From NCBI GenBank assembly GCA_014621425.1, contig JAANBB010000122.1, forward strand, positions 31,268 to 95,267: a stretch of DNA of 64,000 bases, written 5' to 3'. The position numbers were made by a program, and so were the translations under genes. This stretch comes from Cylindrodendrum hubeiense. Lineage: Eukaryota > Ascomycota > Sordariomycetes > Hypocreales > Nectriaceae. A model generated the notes under the pieces. That model did not search any database. It saw only the letters and a list, made by a program, of their open reading frames with translations, and was not told the origin of the DNA. Shown here piece after piece: positions 13,206 through 23,812 of this stretch; position 1 is the stretch's first letter; the number at the start of each line of letters is the position of its first letter.

Positions 13206-14081
13206 TCATGATGGTTTACTGCATATAACCCACCAGTTATCCCTCTCATAGCCGCTCTCCTCAACAGCGCCGCCAGCCGCCACGATATCCTCCTCCAGCT
13301 CGCCCTTGCGGTACAAGTGATAGTAACGCTGGTACGTGGCGTCAGGGCCTTGGCCCTTGGGCTTGCGCATTACCCACGGCACCATCCTGTCCTGGGCGCT
13401 GCCCTCGTCCCAGCCACGGCGGCTTGAGGCCTGCTCCAGCGCCCACACGTACACCAGGACGCGGCCTTCGCGGGGCCGCACGCACTCGAGCAGCGCGGCA
13501 ATGGCTTCGCGCCGGCGCTCAGGAGTGGAGAGGTGGTGGATGACGGCGATGCTGATGGCGAAGTCGACGGCCGAGCGACGGTGCGGCAGGGCGAGGCCGT
13601 CTGCAACGGCCACGTCTACTTGCCCAATCCTGGCAGCCGTAGCATCATCCTCGGCCGGTCTCTCGGCGCGCTGCCCCTCCCAGGCGAGGCGGACGAGGGC
13701 GGCGCTGCGATCGGAACCCAAGATGTGGATGGCCGGGTTGACGCGCAGGTACTTCCCGTTGCCGCAGCCGACGTCGAGGCCGATGCTTCCGGGTCGCTGA
13801 GCGAGCAGGAACTGGGCCACGAACGGCCACGGCTTGTGACGAGTAGAGGAGAAGTGCGGCGCGATAGCCTCGTAGACGGCGTGCACGTGCGTAGCCTCGT
13901 ATGTCTCGGCCTGGGCCGCTGCGGAAGCGGGTGCGGAAGCGGGAGGTGATGCCTCCGCGCCCTCATGGTGGTGACCCTCCCTCCGCTCTCCCTCCCGATG
14001 TGGTTGGTGATGAAGCTGGGCGGGTGCTGCTGGCGATCCGTCCCCGTCCCCAGCCGGCATCGCCGACGAACCACTCGCCAT
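13206..14081 (-). CDS. TRM9: tRNA (carboxymethyluridine-34-5-O) methyltransferase, TRM9-like
   Basis: SAM-dependent methyltransferase that, in the Trm9 family, completes mcm5U at the tRNA wobble position together with Trm112. It is intronless, 291 residues, with ATG at 14081. Residues 1-58 are a low-complexity Ala/His/Glu-rich extension. From residue 59 the family pattern follows (ETYEATHVHAVYEAIAPHFS, then RHKPWP). Motif I of the Rossmann methyltransferase fold is LDVGCGNGKY at about 102-111. AIHHLS-like acceptor-side residues appear as SIAVIHHLSTPERR, and the C-terminal ends with a YYHLYRKGEL block and a final NWWVICSKP. These features distinguish Trm9 from general methyltransferases. The length fits the fungal short form (no ABH8-type dioxygenase domain). 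The N-terminal extension is unusual but low complexity. Confidence 0.92.
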   Translation of the reverse strand: MASGSSAMPAGDGDGSPAAPAQLHHQPHREGERREGHHHEGAEASPPASAPASAAAQAETYEATHVHAVYEAIAPHFSSTRHKPWPFVAQFLLAQRPGSIGLDVGCGNGKYLRVNPAIHILGSDRSAALVRLAWEGQRAERPAEDDATAARIGQVDVAVADGLALPHRRSAVDFAISIAVIHHLSTPERRREAIAALLECVRPREGRVLVYVWALEQASSRRGWDEGSAQDRMVPWVMRKPKGQGPDATYQRYYHLYRKGELEEDIVAAGGAVEESGYERDNWWVICSKPS

Positions 14082-15572
14082 GGTGGTTTAGTTTCGGGGT
14101 TGGTGTTGGGGACAAAACCTGGAGACCCTTGGTTGGAACGAGGCCGGGGTATCGGCTTCTACGGGTGCTTCTGGGTATCTTCCCGATCCGGAGGGGCGTG
14201 CGAGAATCAAGCGGGGGGATGAATGAGCGAACAGGCGATGTCTGAGCGTCCAATATCACGTTGGTTGTAGTCCGCACGTAGCATGGAGTTTGATGGCCAA
14301 TTTTTTCTCTACCGGTTTTGGAGCGTCATGGTTGTTGAAGAGAGTGGAGTTGTGTGCGTGTGAGTGTCTTGCTTGTTTGGTGCGTGTGTGGTTGGGAGTG
14401 GAGTTTCCAGGGGAGGTGTGCGCTGTAACAAAGTGTTAGTGCCTGATGGCCCGCTGGTTGGTTCTATTTGTGGCTGATCAACCCTTCCAAATGACTTCCG
14501 CTTCGGGAGTATTAAGTACCGGGCAATTAACGCAACTAACACTCGCAACAACCCACACCACCCTGTGACCTGATGGAAACCAACATCATGTCAAGCCAAC
14601 AAGGCTCGAGATAATTACAAAGCCTGCCCTGTGCTCAGCCTCGGCCGTCCAGGGTTTTCCCTCCGTAAACCAACCCGTTCGCGATCCGGCCAGCCCCCCC
14701 CGGCCACGAACGCCTCGGAAGCCTCCCGCCAAACGCCCCCTCGTTCAAGGTCCCGTCGCCATCTCCACACAATTTGCCCATCTCCATCTCCCCATCTCCA
14801 CATCCAGGGTCCTGTCGTCCACATCGCCTCACATTTGGCTGACACAGTACACATGGCGTCATTTCAAACCGACTAGAAAATGGAAGTGTGATGGCGGGTG
14901 TTGCGACACTGGCACCCTTTCCCCGTCACCCTGGTCCCCGTCCCTGTTGGCCATGATTCCATTAACGCCGTTGCGGGCTGGCAGGCTGGCGGGCTGGCAG
15001 GCGTTGACACATCCAACGTCCACACCCCGGATCCTGCTACGGATGTACAGCACATCGTCGTCAGCAGGGGCCAGTCGCATGGGTTCTTGCTATGCACGAC
15101 ATCTCCGATCAGCCGGGCTGAACTTGGAGCCTCATGACACACCCAGGTCAAACCACCGCGGATGGTTTCCGGGACGGGCCATATTAGACGCTCGGGCGCC
15201 TCACGCTTCGCGTGTCGTGCTTCTCCAAGCGAACCAGGGGGGGTTCTCAAAGGGACAATGACAAGGATGGGACATTCACGCCCAACCTCCAGGGGTCGTC
15301 AAGAACGCATGATCGTCCGATTGCTAGCTTCTGTCCTTGTAATCTGCTCTGCCGTACCGAGCACCTATCTCACACGAACCATCCATCGCCTCGTAGCGCC
15401 GGCATCTCCAGCCTCTCCACGAACCTCCCAAGTCCCTGCATTCTGGGCGCGTAGCTTCCCGTCTCCCACGTTGCCCGCCTCGCTAATTATGCCGCAGCCT
15501 GGGGGGCTAGCTCGGAGCACCCCTCCCCTGTGTGTTTTTATCCAAGGCCGTACTCCGTAACAAACGGTGCCT
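14082..15572. other. Intergenic: TRM9 promoter and 3' flank of the dehydrogenase gene
   Basis: No gene is supported. The left part should hold the TRM9-like promoter. Open frames of up to 132 codons (15162-15560 +) have no domain and are Arg/Ser/Pro-rich. No tRNA or repeat array was seen. Confidence 0.5.
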
Positions 15573-16954
15573 TTATCGCTTGCCAGTGTTGAGAGGGCTG
15601 TTGGGATCGAAAACGTCGGTCGTAATGAGTTCCGGGTACTGCACGTTGCCCTGCTTGAGCGCCGAGTCCATGGTCTCGAGGATTACGATGCTCTCCGACC
15701 ACGGCATGGTATCGCTCTGCTTCTTGCCGTCGCGTAGGCACCGCGCGCACTCATCGGCCTCCCAGAACATGCCGTGGCCCCAGTTGTCACGCTTAGGGTC
15801 TTGAGGGATCGGGCATTGCACCACCTCGACGTGGCCCTTGCCGTCCTTCTTAATCACCTTGTACTCCGTCGGTCGGTACGCGGGACCCGTCACTTGGATC
15901 TCACCGCCAGAGCCTTGGATGCGGATAGCAGGTCCGCCAGTGTAGAGCCCGTCCAAGTCCGTACCGACCCGCAGGGTTGTCGTGGCGATGCCCATGGCCT
16001 TGTTCTTGGGGAACTGACAGATAATGCTGGTCATCTCGTCCGCACCAGTGTCGTACTTGTTGATGGCAGACACGACGTTGGGGACCTCCTTGTCTTCCTC
16101 AGCTTTCAGGTGGTAGAGGGTCTGGAATACCCAGGTCAACGAGTAGATTCCTAGATCAAGCAGGGCACCTCCAGCGAGATCAGGGTTAACCATCCGGTGG
16201 GAATCGGGGAAGTCAATCTTGCCATTGGGAAGGTCCATGTTGAAAGACAGATCAGCTGTTCAGAGAGCTTTAGTCAAGTGATTCCAAGTTGAGCGTACAA
16301 CGAGTGCCATCCAAGCTGGCCGCTCGCAGGCCACTTGCAGACCAAGGGTGTCTCTTACCGTGTACTCGGTAGACGGGGCCAATGGCGCCAGACTTGATCA
16401 ACTCTCGGATCTGGATGCTGAGGGGGAAGAATCGAACCCAAACAGCCTCCATGAAGAAGACATTCTTCTCCCGGGCCGCCTCGACCAGCTTCTTGGTCTG
16501 TGAGGCGGTCACGGTAAGCGCCTTCTCGCAGAGGACGTTCTTTCCGGCCTGGATGGCCAGCATTGCGTTCTGGAAGTGGTGGCTGTGAGGAGTAGCGACG
16601 TAGATGATGTCGACGTTGGTGTCAGCGACGAGCTCGGCGTATGAGCCGTAGGCCTTGGCTGAGGCGGGGCCATCGATCTTCTTGATGAAGGCTGCTGCCC
16701 GCTCGCTGGAGGTGGACGAGGCGACAGCGACGATTTCATGGCGAATATCGTCAACGCCTCGGGCTGCGGGGTCAGTGAGGAGATCACGGGTGAAGTCTGC
16801 GATACCGGAGTCAGTCAAAGCCCGAGTTGAAGCATGAAGGAGCCGGAGCCGGAGCCGGAGCAGAGGAGAGCTCAAAGGGCCGGATGTTGTAATACTCACT
16901 CTCAGCGATGCCACCGGTAGCCAGAATTCCCCATTTGATAGTGAAGGGAGCCAT
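15573..16954 (-). CDS. Gfo/Idh/MocA-family dehydrogenase (dimeric dihydrodiol / D-xylose 1-dehydrogenase type)
   Basis: NAD(P)-dependent oxidoreductase, 391 residues, three exons: 16900-16954, 16359-16796 and 15573-16255. Introns are 16797-16899 (gtgagt/cag) and 16256-16358 (gtaaga/cag); both joins restore frame and family sequence (GIAENFTRDL and RVHADLSFNMDLP). The N-terminus WGILATGGIA is the dinucleotide-binding turn. VATPHSHHF and CEKALTVTA match the sugar-binding and EKP-type motifs of the family, in the form seen in fungal NADP-dependent D-xylose dehydrogenases and dimeric dihydrodiol dehydrogenases. The C-terminal half is the alpha/beta substrate domain (GGALLDLGIYSL). The substrate is probably a pentose, hexose or diol; sequence alone does not decide. 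It is divergently arranged with an aldo-keto reductase about 1.05 kb away. Confidence 0.91.
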
Positions 16955-18007
16955 TGTTTCTGAGAGGGGCTTTGTTGGTGGGGGTTTTGAGATGTTATGC
17001 AGGGTAACAACCACGCAAGACGTCGTTGAAGATGCTGTGGAATAGATATCAAGAGAACAGGAATGGGAACAGCAAGGCCAAGGACAGGCAACAACACAGA
17101 TAGGGATTACAAAGGGTTGGCAGCTCAGTGGTACGACGGGCTTCTGTGCGTCTCTTTTATTCTTGTTCGACGGCCGCACAGCTCTGCGGGGTAAGACATT
17201 CTGTGGATGAGCTCTGGTAAATGATGAGCTTGTCCGCGAAATCAAAGTTCCTCGATATGGCTAGTTTCGCCGACTTTCCTCTGCCCTTCCGTCATCCCCG
17301 TCCAATCACCCATCCAATCACTTTTCCCGCGTGCCTGTCAAACCCCAGCTACCTCTCAATATCGAGGCTGCACGAGTCGACTAAGCAACTAGTCCCGCGC
17401 TTCGGGGAAGGTCGCCCCTCACGGCTGCGACAAAGGCGACCGAGCCCCGCGCGGGTTGTACAACGACGAGGTGGGGGTGGACACGGCTTGCGAGCCGCAC
17501 TGGTAGGGACACCGACGTCATTCTCACCGTCGGGGTTCGGAATGTTGGTCCTTGACATATTATTAATCGATTGCTCGCGGAAAGAATTCCCCGTTTCTTG
17601 TTGGGGGAGTGACTTCCTCCGCCCTACCCTGTACCCCTCGCCCGATGGGGGTGGTGGTGTTAGGTTCTTACAGTTAGGCTGTTGACGTAAAAAACAAGAG
17701 GGTTCCATCTTCATTCTTTATCTGCGTGTTGTGGACATACGCCTGAGGGGTATGCTCTTGATGGCCAGAGGTTCTCTATGCGTGGAATTGCCCGTCAACT
17801 GGAGCTTGTGTACCTCGGTAGTACACAACGTGCTAGACAACAATTCTGATTTGTGGCTAGCCCAAGACCGTACATCCAACACGCATGCGCTCATTGAACA
17901 CGGAGCCTCATTCCATCACTCATTTTCCCATCTAGACCTCCGTAGAGAAATCGCCATACACTGCTGGCCGAAATACCCTGTTGTCAGCCCGTCATCACAT
18001 TATCATT
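16955..18007. promoter_or_regulatory. Divergent promoter region between two oxidoreductase genes
   Basis: This 1.05-kb stretch separates the start codons of the Gfo/Idh/MocA dehydrogenase (-) and the aldo-keto reductase (+). No supportable gene lies inside it. Both flanking genes are oxidoreductases of small carbonyl or sugar substrates, so a shared control region is plausible, but I identified no operator. Confidence 0.45.
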
Positions 18008-18969
18008 ATGGCACAAGCATCTCGTCTAGCTAAGGACCTGACCCTCAAGGGGTCTGCCACGACAATCCCAAAGCTCGTCTATGGAACTGCGTGGAAGAAG
18101 GATCAATCGGCCGACCTTGTCTACAAAGCACTAAAGAATGGCTTTCGCGGCATCGACACGGCTGCACAGCCAAAGCACTACAATGAGAAAGGCGTCGCGC
18201 AAGGCATCCAGCAGGCCATCGGGGATGGAATAGTCACAAGGGAGTCTCTCTTTGTGGGTTACCCATCTACGAGTCAACGAAGCAAAGCCCAACTGACGGA
18301 CTGAAGATCCAAACCAAGTTCTCGCCACCTAGCGCTCAAGGCCCAAACCCGCCCTATGACATGGACGCTCCGTTAGTGGACAAGGTTCACCAGTCGGTGC
18401 GCTCGTCGCTTGAATACTTCACCACTCAAGGCCAGGAACCATACTTGGATAGCGTCGTGATGCATAGCCCTATGGACACCGTCGAAGAGACCATCACGGC
18501 ATGGAAGACCCTGGAGACATATGTGCCGGGCAAGATTCGCAACCTCGGCATCTCCAACATCACCCTGACTGTCCTCCAAGCCTTGAACGGTGCAGCCACT
18601 GTCAAACCCAGCGTGGTGCAGAACCGCTTCCACGCAGAGACTGGGTTTGAAACCAGCCTGCGCGCCTACTGCCGGGAGCAGGGCATCATCTTCCAGTCTT
18701 TCTGGACCTTCAGCGCTAACCCACGTCTCGCCCGAGCTAAGCCAGTGGGGGAGGTCGCAGAGAAGTCCGGGGTAGCTCCAGTAGCGGCCTACTACGCCCT
18801 CGTACTAGGACTAGAAGGGATCACTATTTTGGACGGGACTACGAACGAGGCTCATATGAAGGATGACTTGGAAGGCATAGATGTGGTGGGTGCCTGGGCT
18901 GAGGGAGGTGGGGCGGCTGATTGGGCTTCTGCTTTGACCAGCTTCAAAGAGCTGATCGGAGATAATTAG
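18008..18969 (+). CDS. Aldo-keto reductase
   Basis: NAD(P)H-dependent carbonyl reductase of the AKR superfamily, 302 residues, two exons: 18008-18253 and 18307-18969. The 53-nt intron (gtgggt donor, aag acceptor) restores SLF-IQTKFSPP, the strand carrying the catalytic Lys. The tetrad is visible: Asp in GIDTAAQ, Tyr in HYNEKG, Lys in IQTKF and His in VVMHSPMD. The family's NIRNLGISN-type block appears as KIRNLGISNIT, followed by VVQNRFH and the QGIIFQSFWTFSANP segment that lines the cofactor site. The catalytic-Tyr loop is slightly long (AQPKHYNE), as in a fungal-specific AKR subgroup. The physiological substrate is unknown. It is divergent from the dehydrogenase at 15.6-17.0 kb. Confidence 0.94.
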
Positions 18970-19530
18970 GGTTGTATTGCAAGGTTTCCTTAACAAACTA
19001 CAGAGGTGGTCGGTCTATCGCACGAGAAGAGTTTGTTTATTCCGCTGTACTTGGGCAATGAAACTCTTTGGTGCCTGATGCGTACTCTAAAACCCTTCCG
19101 CACAGGTGAGAGTTGTTACCACTAGCCAGCGGTGGCTCGAGATTTTGTTCCTCCAACAGGGTGATGATATACTTAGAGTTGACCATTTACCAGGACAACC
19201 GGGTGATAAACTCTTTGAGACAACTATAATGGACTACCTTGAGATCCTGAGAACAGTATAAGATGCCTTCAATTTGTCTGTCTGCCGTGGATTTGGGTTT
19301 CACCACTACTAGGAAACTACGGCTGGCTGAGTACTGTTGGCGCTTTCCGTATGCACTTTACTGTGAGCGAGTCTACATTTCGACAACCAGTCTGATCTCG
19401 TTGAATACCTTGTCCATCTTCATCATCAACAAATTGTGTATAACTGACCAACAAGTGCATATTATATCATTGCATTCTCAGCCACCCGGAAGCCAGGAGG
19501 TCGAGCAGTTATACAGAACCATAAACAAGA
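18970..19530. other. Intergenic, no feature recognised
   Basis: This contains the 3' UTR of the aldo-keto reductase and the promoter of the hypothetical gene at 19531. The composition is more AT-rich than the flanking genes. I see no RNA gene or repeat. Confidence 0.45.
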
Positions 19531-21289
19531 ATGGCCAATGTCAAAAAGCGTGGTCGGAAGTCGACGCGATTCACTCATACGAAGCGCCGCCGCCCACAAC
19601 AAAGTGGCCCAGCCAACCCAACCCCGATAGAGCAGCCACTCTCTCGGGTGTCAAGCCCCGAGGAGGCGCCAATAGCACAGTTGCCGGAGCGGCGCAAGTC
19701 TGAAGTCCTATCTAAGAGCGACGAAGACAAAGAGTTGATGCAAGTAGCCGGCATCCTGATCCAGATGTCGAGGGGAGGGTGCATGCCTACCGGTGACCCA
19801 GTTGGCGATTCGACTGATGTGTGCGAAATTTGCTGCAAACTCTGCCGCCAGGAGGCTCGCGGCTCGATGCCCCCAGGCAGTCAACTGCCTGACAACTGGT
19901 TTCTGCCCCAGGCGGACTCTCACCTTCTCCAACAAAGTGAATTCTACTACCCCGACACCAACACCGAGAATCATCAACGACCCCCATCGGCTGGTAGAAT
20001 CACCCGCAGCGTGGAATTTCTTCACAACAGTTCCGGCTATCCGCGCCCCAGCGCCCCTTTTCGATCGTCACCACCTACGCCTCAGCGAAACCATCCAACT
20101 CCGTCTTTCCAGCCTCGCCGGAAGCTGCCAACTCGGCGTCAACTTCGGGAAACTGGATCCGGTTCTAATAGCACCGAGGCACCCCCCGCCTCTACGCCCT
20201 CCCTTACGCGCTCCAACAGCTCGGACCAGAATTCTGGCAACGGACTCTTGCATCCCACTGCCATCGTCAACCCAGAGCACGACTCGGAGGGGACCATCTC
20301 CAACCCCGGAACTGAAAATGGTTCGCAACACTGAAGCAAGCCACCGGAACTTCGGGCTTCGACCCAAGCCGCCCGGTAGGTAACCTGCCTATATCATGCT
20401 GACACTTCACGCTGATCAGATGCCAGACCTCCGCATTCTCATCAGACCATACGAACCTGTTGAACCCCTGGTCGTAGCTTCGCAACAGTCGCCGACCAGC
20501 CAAGATGAGAGCAACAGCACCGCAGGTGGCCGCCGAAACTCGACTTCTACGACTTCTACAACTTCTACAACGTCGACCTCGATGACATCCGAGAGTCCAG
20601 TGAACACTGTTGACACTTCTATTACGACTAACAATGCGACTTCCAGCTCCTCTAGACCGCCAACGCCTCCATCCCCTCAGAGAAGGCGGCGGCACAGAGC
20701 GCGAGCAGCCGACACAATGAGCTCAACGTCTTCTACTACTGTTTCAGGTGTTGTGGGAACCAGTCCACCAAATGGGACCGCCGAATTGTCTACACTCCTG
20801 CCGAATCACTCCTTCAATCGGACTTCACGGGAACTCTGGCGCCAGGGATCCCGGGCTGTTCGCCGACCAGATGGTAGTGTGGAGGAGATTGACGTTATCC
20901 ACTGGATGATGACAAGAAAGGGTGGGAATAATGCCTCCTGGCCGCAACTCGAGGATGGCCAGAGAGCAATTGAGACCATAGGAAGGGACATCATTGATTT
21001 CGGAAAGATCTGGCACCAGTATGCGGAAGAGCAGGAAGAAGAGAATCGTTTGGAGGAGAGGCGTTTGGCTAACAAGCGTCGATACAGACCGAGAAGTGAC
21101 TGGGCGAAGGAAAAGGCAGCCAAAAAGGCAGCGACAGTGGCTGCGAATGTCAAGCGATCTCGTGAGGACATGGAGGCTGCTAGAGCTGCCGGGGACTTTC
21201 AGGATGGGAATGGGTCGGAAAAAGAAGAACACACGGCGAAGAGGCAGAAAGTGGATGGCGTCGATGAATCGTCCCTAGACAGGAAGTAG
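19531..21289 (+). CDS. Hypothetical basic, disordered protein (junction near 20.32-20.42 kb unresolved)
   Basis: I do not recognise the family. The N-terminus (ATG at 19531, good context) is very basic, with KKRGRKSTRFTHTKRRRP resembling an AT-hook or nuclear localisation signal, followed by a short helix (DEDKELMQVAGILIQMSRGG) and a Cys cluster (CEICCKLC). Low-complexity Pro/Ser/Thr sequence follows. The second part (20420-21289) begins MPDLRILIRPYEP, has a Ser/Thr run and ends with a charged helix (EEQEEENRLEERRLANKRRY) and KEKAAKKAA. The first frame stops at 20332-20334. A clear gtaggt...ctgac...cag intron sits at 20376-20419, but it joins the second part only to a different frame (open from 20316). 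A single missing base near the A4 run at 20315-20318 would reconcile everything. Two separate genes 60 bp apart seems less likely. Confidence 0.6.
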
Positions 21290-21522
21290 GTAACAAGAGG
21301 TTTGCCTCGAGGATCCTGGCTCGGCAACTCGGGAGGAAGACGTGGCTTTGCTAGCATCAGTTTTGTCGTCAGGTTCATCAGTAATCGATTTCGCATTAGA
21401 AATCGCCTCTATTGTTCTTCGCCTGATGATAAATCCCCCCAGTGGAAGGATCACTAGTAATGCTAGCCTCTAAGTGTCCCCTTTTCCGTTAATATCTATT
21501 CATTCGCCAAGTTTATTTCGTT

Positions 21523-22756
21523 TCATTTTTCTTCTGGGATATCCTTTGCAAAAGTGTTTGCCACAATAAAGGGGAAACAGGCCGTGGCCTCGAGGTACAC
21601 CTGTGTAGGCACGAGTTAGCATGTTTGAAGGCATATGGCCCGCGCTGGCACATTTACCTTTACGCTGTCTGCACCAATCTTGATTTTTCCCCAGGAAACA
21701 GCCTCGTCTGGCCTCGCGCCTGCGTCACTGCCGTCAAATTCTTGGGCAGTGTTGATGTAGACGGCCGACTCGGCACCGTTACGCATCAGGCATGCGTTGG
21801 CGATGTGGTGCTTGACGATGCCGCCACCCAGGATGATCATGCCAGCCCTCTTGGCGCGGACGGACATGGTGTTGATGCGGCGGATGTCCTCGACAAGGTC
21901 GATCTTGAGTTGCAGGGGGGACGACTTGAAGGTGTGGAAGTACAGCATGTCGCCCAGGCTGCCGTCGGTGATGGCCGGGCAGAAGACGGGAATGTTGTTC
22001 TTGTAGGCCCAGTAGTAGACAGACCGTTCGTCGTTGATCTCCTTACCAAGGCGGTGGATGACCTTGGAGGGGGTCCAGTTGATCTCCTCGTCGGTGCCCT
22101 TGCTGGCCTCCTGCTCCTCCAGCATCTTGTCGAGAATGGGCACAACCCAATCCTCAAAGGCGCAGTAGTTGGCGTTGGGGACGACCAGGTTGCCGATGCG
22201 GTTGAGGCCCTTGCGGCGAAGGTCGGCGCCAGGTGTGCTGAACGACCCGATGTAGGTGTCACCGAGGCACTTGATGAAGTCCTCTTCGACACCGCCGGCG
22301 GTCGTCACAACGGCCGAGACGTGGTTGTGCTCGACGAGCCAGCGGAAGACGCCGCGCAGGCCGGATGAGATGAGGTTGGATGTGTAGCCAAGGAAGATGG
22401 TTGTCTTGTCATCCGTCTCCGGATCTCTCCAGGCACGCTTCAAAGAAAAAGAATCAGAGTCAGCTCAAAGAACATGTTTGATGTCTTGTGAGACCCAATC
22501 ATGGGCATCACCAAGACCCTCTTGTTAGTGGCAGGGTTTGTCTAACCATGTCATTGATGATCCTCACGGCCTCGCACATGGACGAGGCCTGGAAACCCAT
22601 GTGGCGCATGCCCTCGAGCAAGTCCTCGGCCGTGACAGGGCCCTTGATTTTGTTGAAGTCTAGCTCTTCCACCTTCTGCGCATCCTTGGGCATCTCCTCT
22701 GACTGGACGAGCACGGCGGCGGAGGCCGCGGCGGGGGGCGCATTAGAGGGGTCCAT
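21523..22756 (-). CDS. DYS1: Deoxyhypusine synthase
   Basis: Transfers the butylamine group of spermidine to one lysine of the precursor of translation factor eIF5A, using NAD+, in the cytosol. Three exons (22547-22756, 21658-22437, 21523-21600) give 355 residues. Introns are 22438-22546 (gttaga/aag) and 21601-21657 (gtaaat/cag, with a ctaac branch site). The N-terminal [18 protein letters not shown] block, [52 protein letters not shown] and [21 protein letters not shown] are all family signatures. The catalytic lysine is about residue 321 in SWGKI. The short last exon ([17 protein letters not shown]) completes the conserved C-terminus. All active-site blocks are intact. Confidence 0.98.
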
Positions 22757-23812
22757 GGTTGCGGGATGGCGGGATGGCGGGTTGGTGGGTTGACGGGTTG
22801 ACGGGTTGAAGAGTGACTCAAATTTACCACTGAAGAAGAAACTTGACAAGAACCAAGAAACCGTCCGGAATATTCCTCAAATGCGAGGCGGTGGTGGATG
22901 GAATTGGTACGTATTGATCGAATCGAGTTATCTCATGCACTGGTCTCAGACACGACGCCACTCTTTGAAGTTCACTTGATGTCGTCGGTATGATATTTTT
23001 TCCTAGGAACCCGCTGACTGTTGCTTTCCCTTTTCGCCTCTTCTGAGAATAAACCGGCTCCGGGCTCCGCAGACGACCGACCACACACGGCGGGGACAAT
23101 TGGGCTTTGAGTCTTTGGCCTGTGGGCGTGCCGAGGAAAAAAGAACCGCGAAGCCGTGGGCGTGGGCATAGCGCTCCACACAACGCCATGCCCGCCTACT
23201 CTGGGACTAGCGCGCAGCGGCAGTTTTGGGAGAAGCCCCAGCAGAAGCCCCAGCCCAAGCCCCATGTGGCACAGGCGGCTGTGTGAGCCACGGCTAGGCG
23301 GTTCACGGTTCACGGTTCAGAGGCACCTCAACTCGCTGTCCAGTCAGATGCGCCCACCACGCGACAGGAGCCCACTGGCCGGCCATTTTGCACCGCTGAG
23401 GCTGCAGGGCCCCGGAGTCGCCCATCTTCAATCCTTCACCCTCAAACCCGACTGTCGCCATTCTCGCCCTTCAACACATCGCACGCGCTCCGGCTTTGGC
23501 GCGTTCGATTCATTTGCCCCGCGGCTTCCAACTACGTCCATTCGCTTGGCCTGGGCTCGTTCCCAGCGCCCTTTTCACAGCCTGCGCCTGCGTCCAACCC
23601 CCGTGCGGCTCTACGGGGGAACCTCGACGGGCTCTTGGTTCCACCAGCCACGGTCGTGTCGAAAGTCAAAGCACCATCACCGACGACCATCCTCACTCGC
23701 CCAACCACGACGACACATCTAGTCCATGCAGACATCTTACTGGTGCATGGGCTGATCTTTATTTTTTTTTTAATATCGGACGACCAAAGTCTAGGTCTTG
23801 CCATTCGTCACA
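22757..23812. promoter_or_regulatory. Divergent promoter region, deoxyhypusine synthase / SNT1-like
   Basis: This 1.06-kb interval lies between two divergent starts. It holds small local repeats (three ggttcac units near 23300; gaagcccca units near 23230) and a T-rich stretch just before the right-hand gene (23758-23772). No coding feature is supported. Confidence 0.5.

Noticed and set aside
19793..20383. 196-codon frame overlapping the hypothetical gene at 19.5 kb
   Set aside because: Shadow in the +1 frame, Arg/Pro/Ser-rich, with no ATG start supported. The other frame has the better start and a nuclear-type N-terminus.
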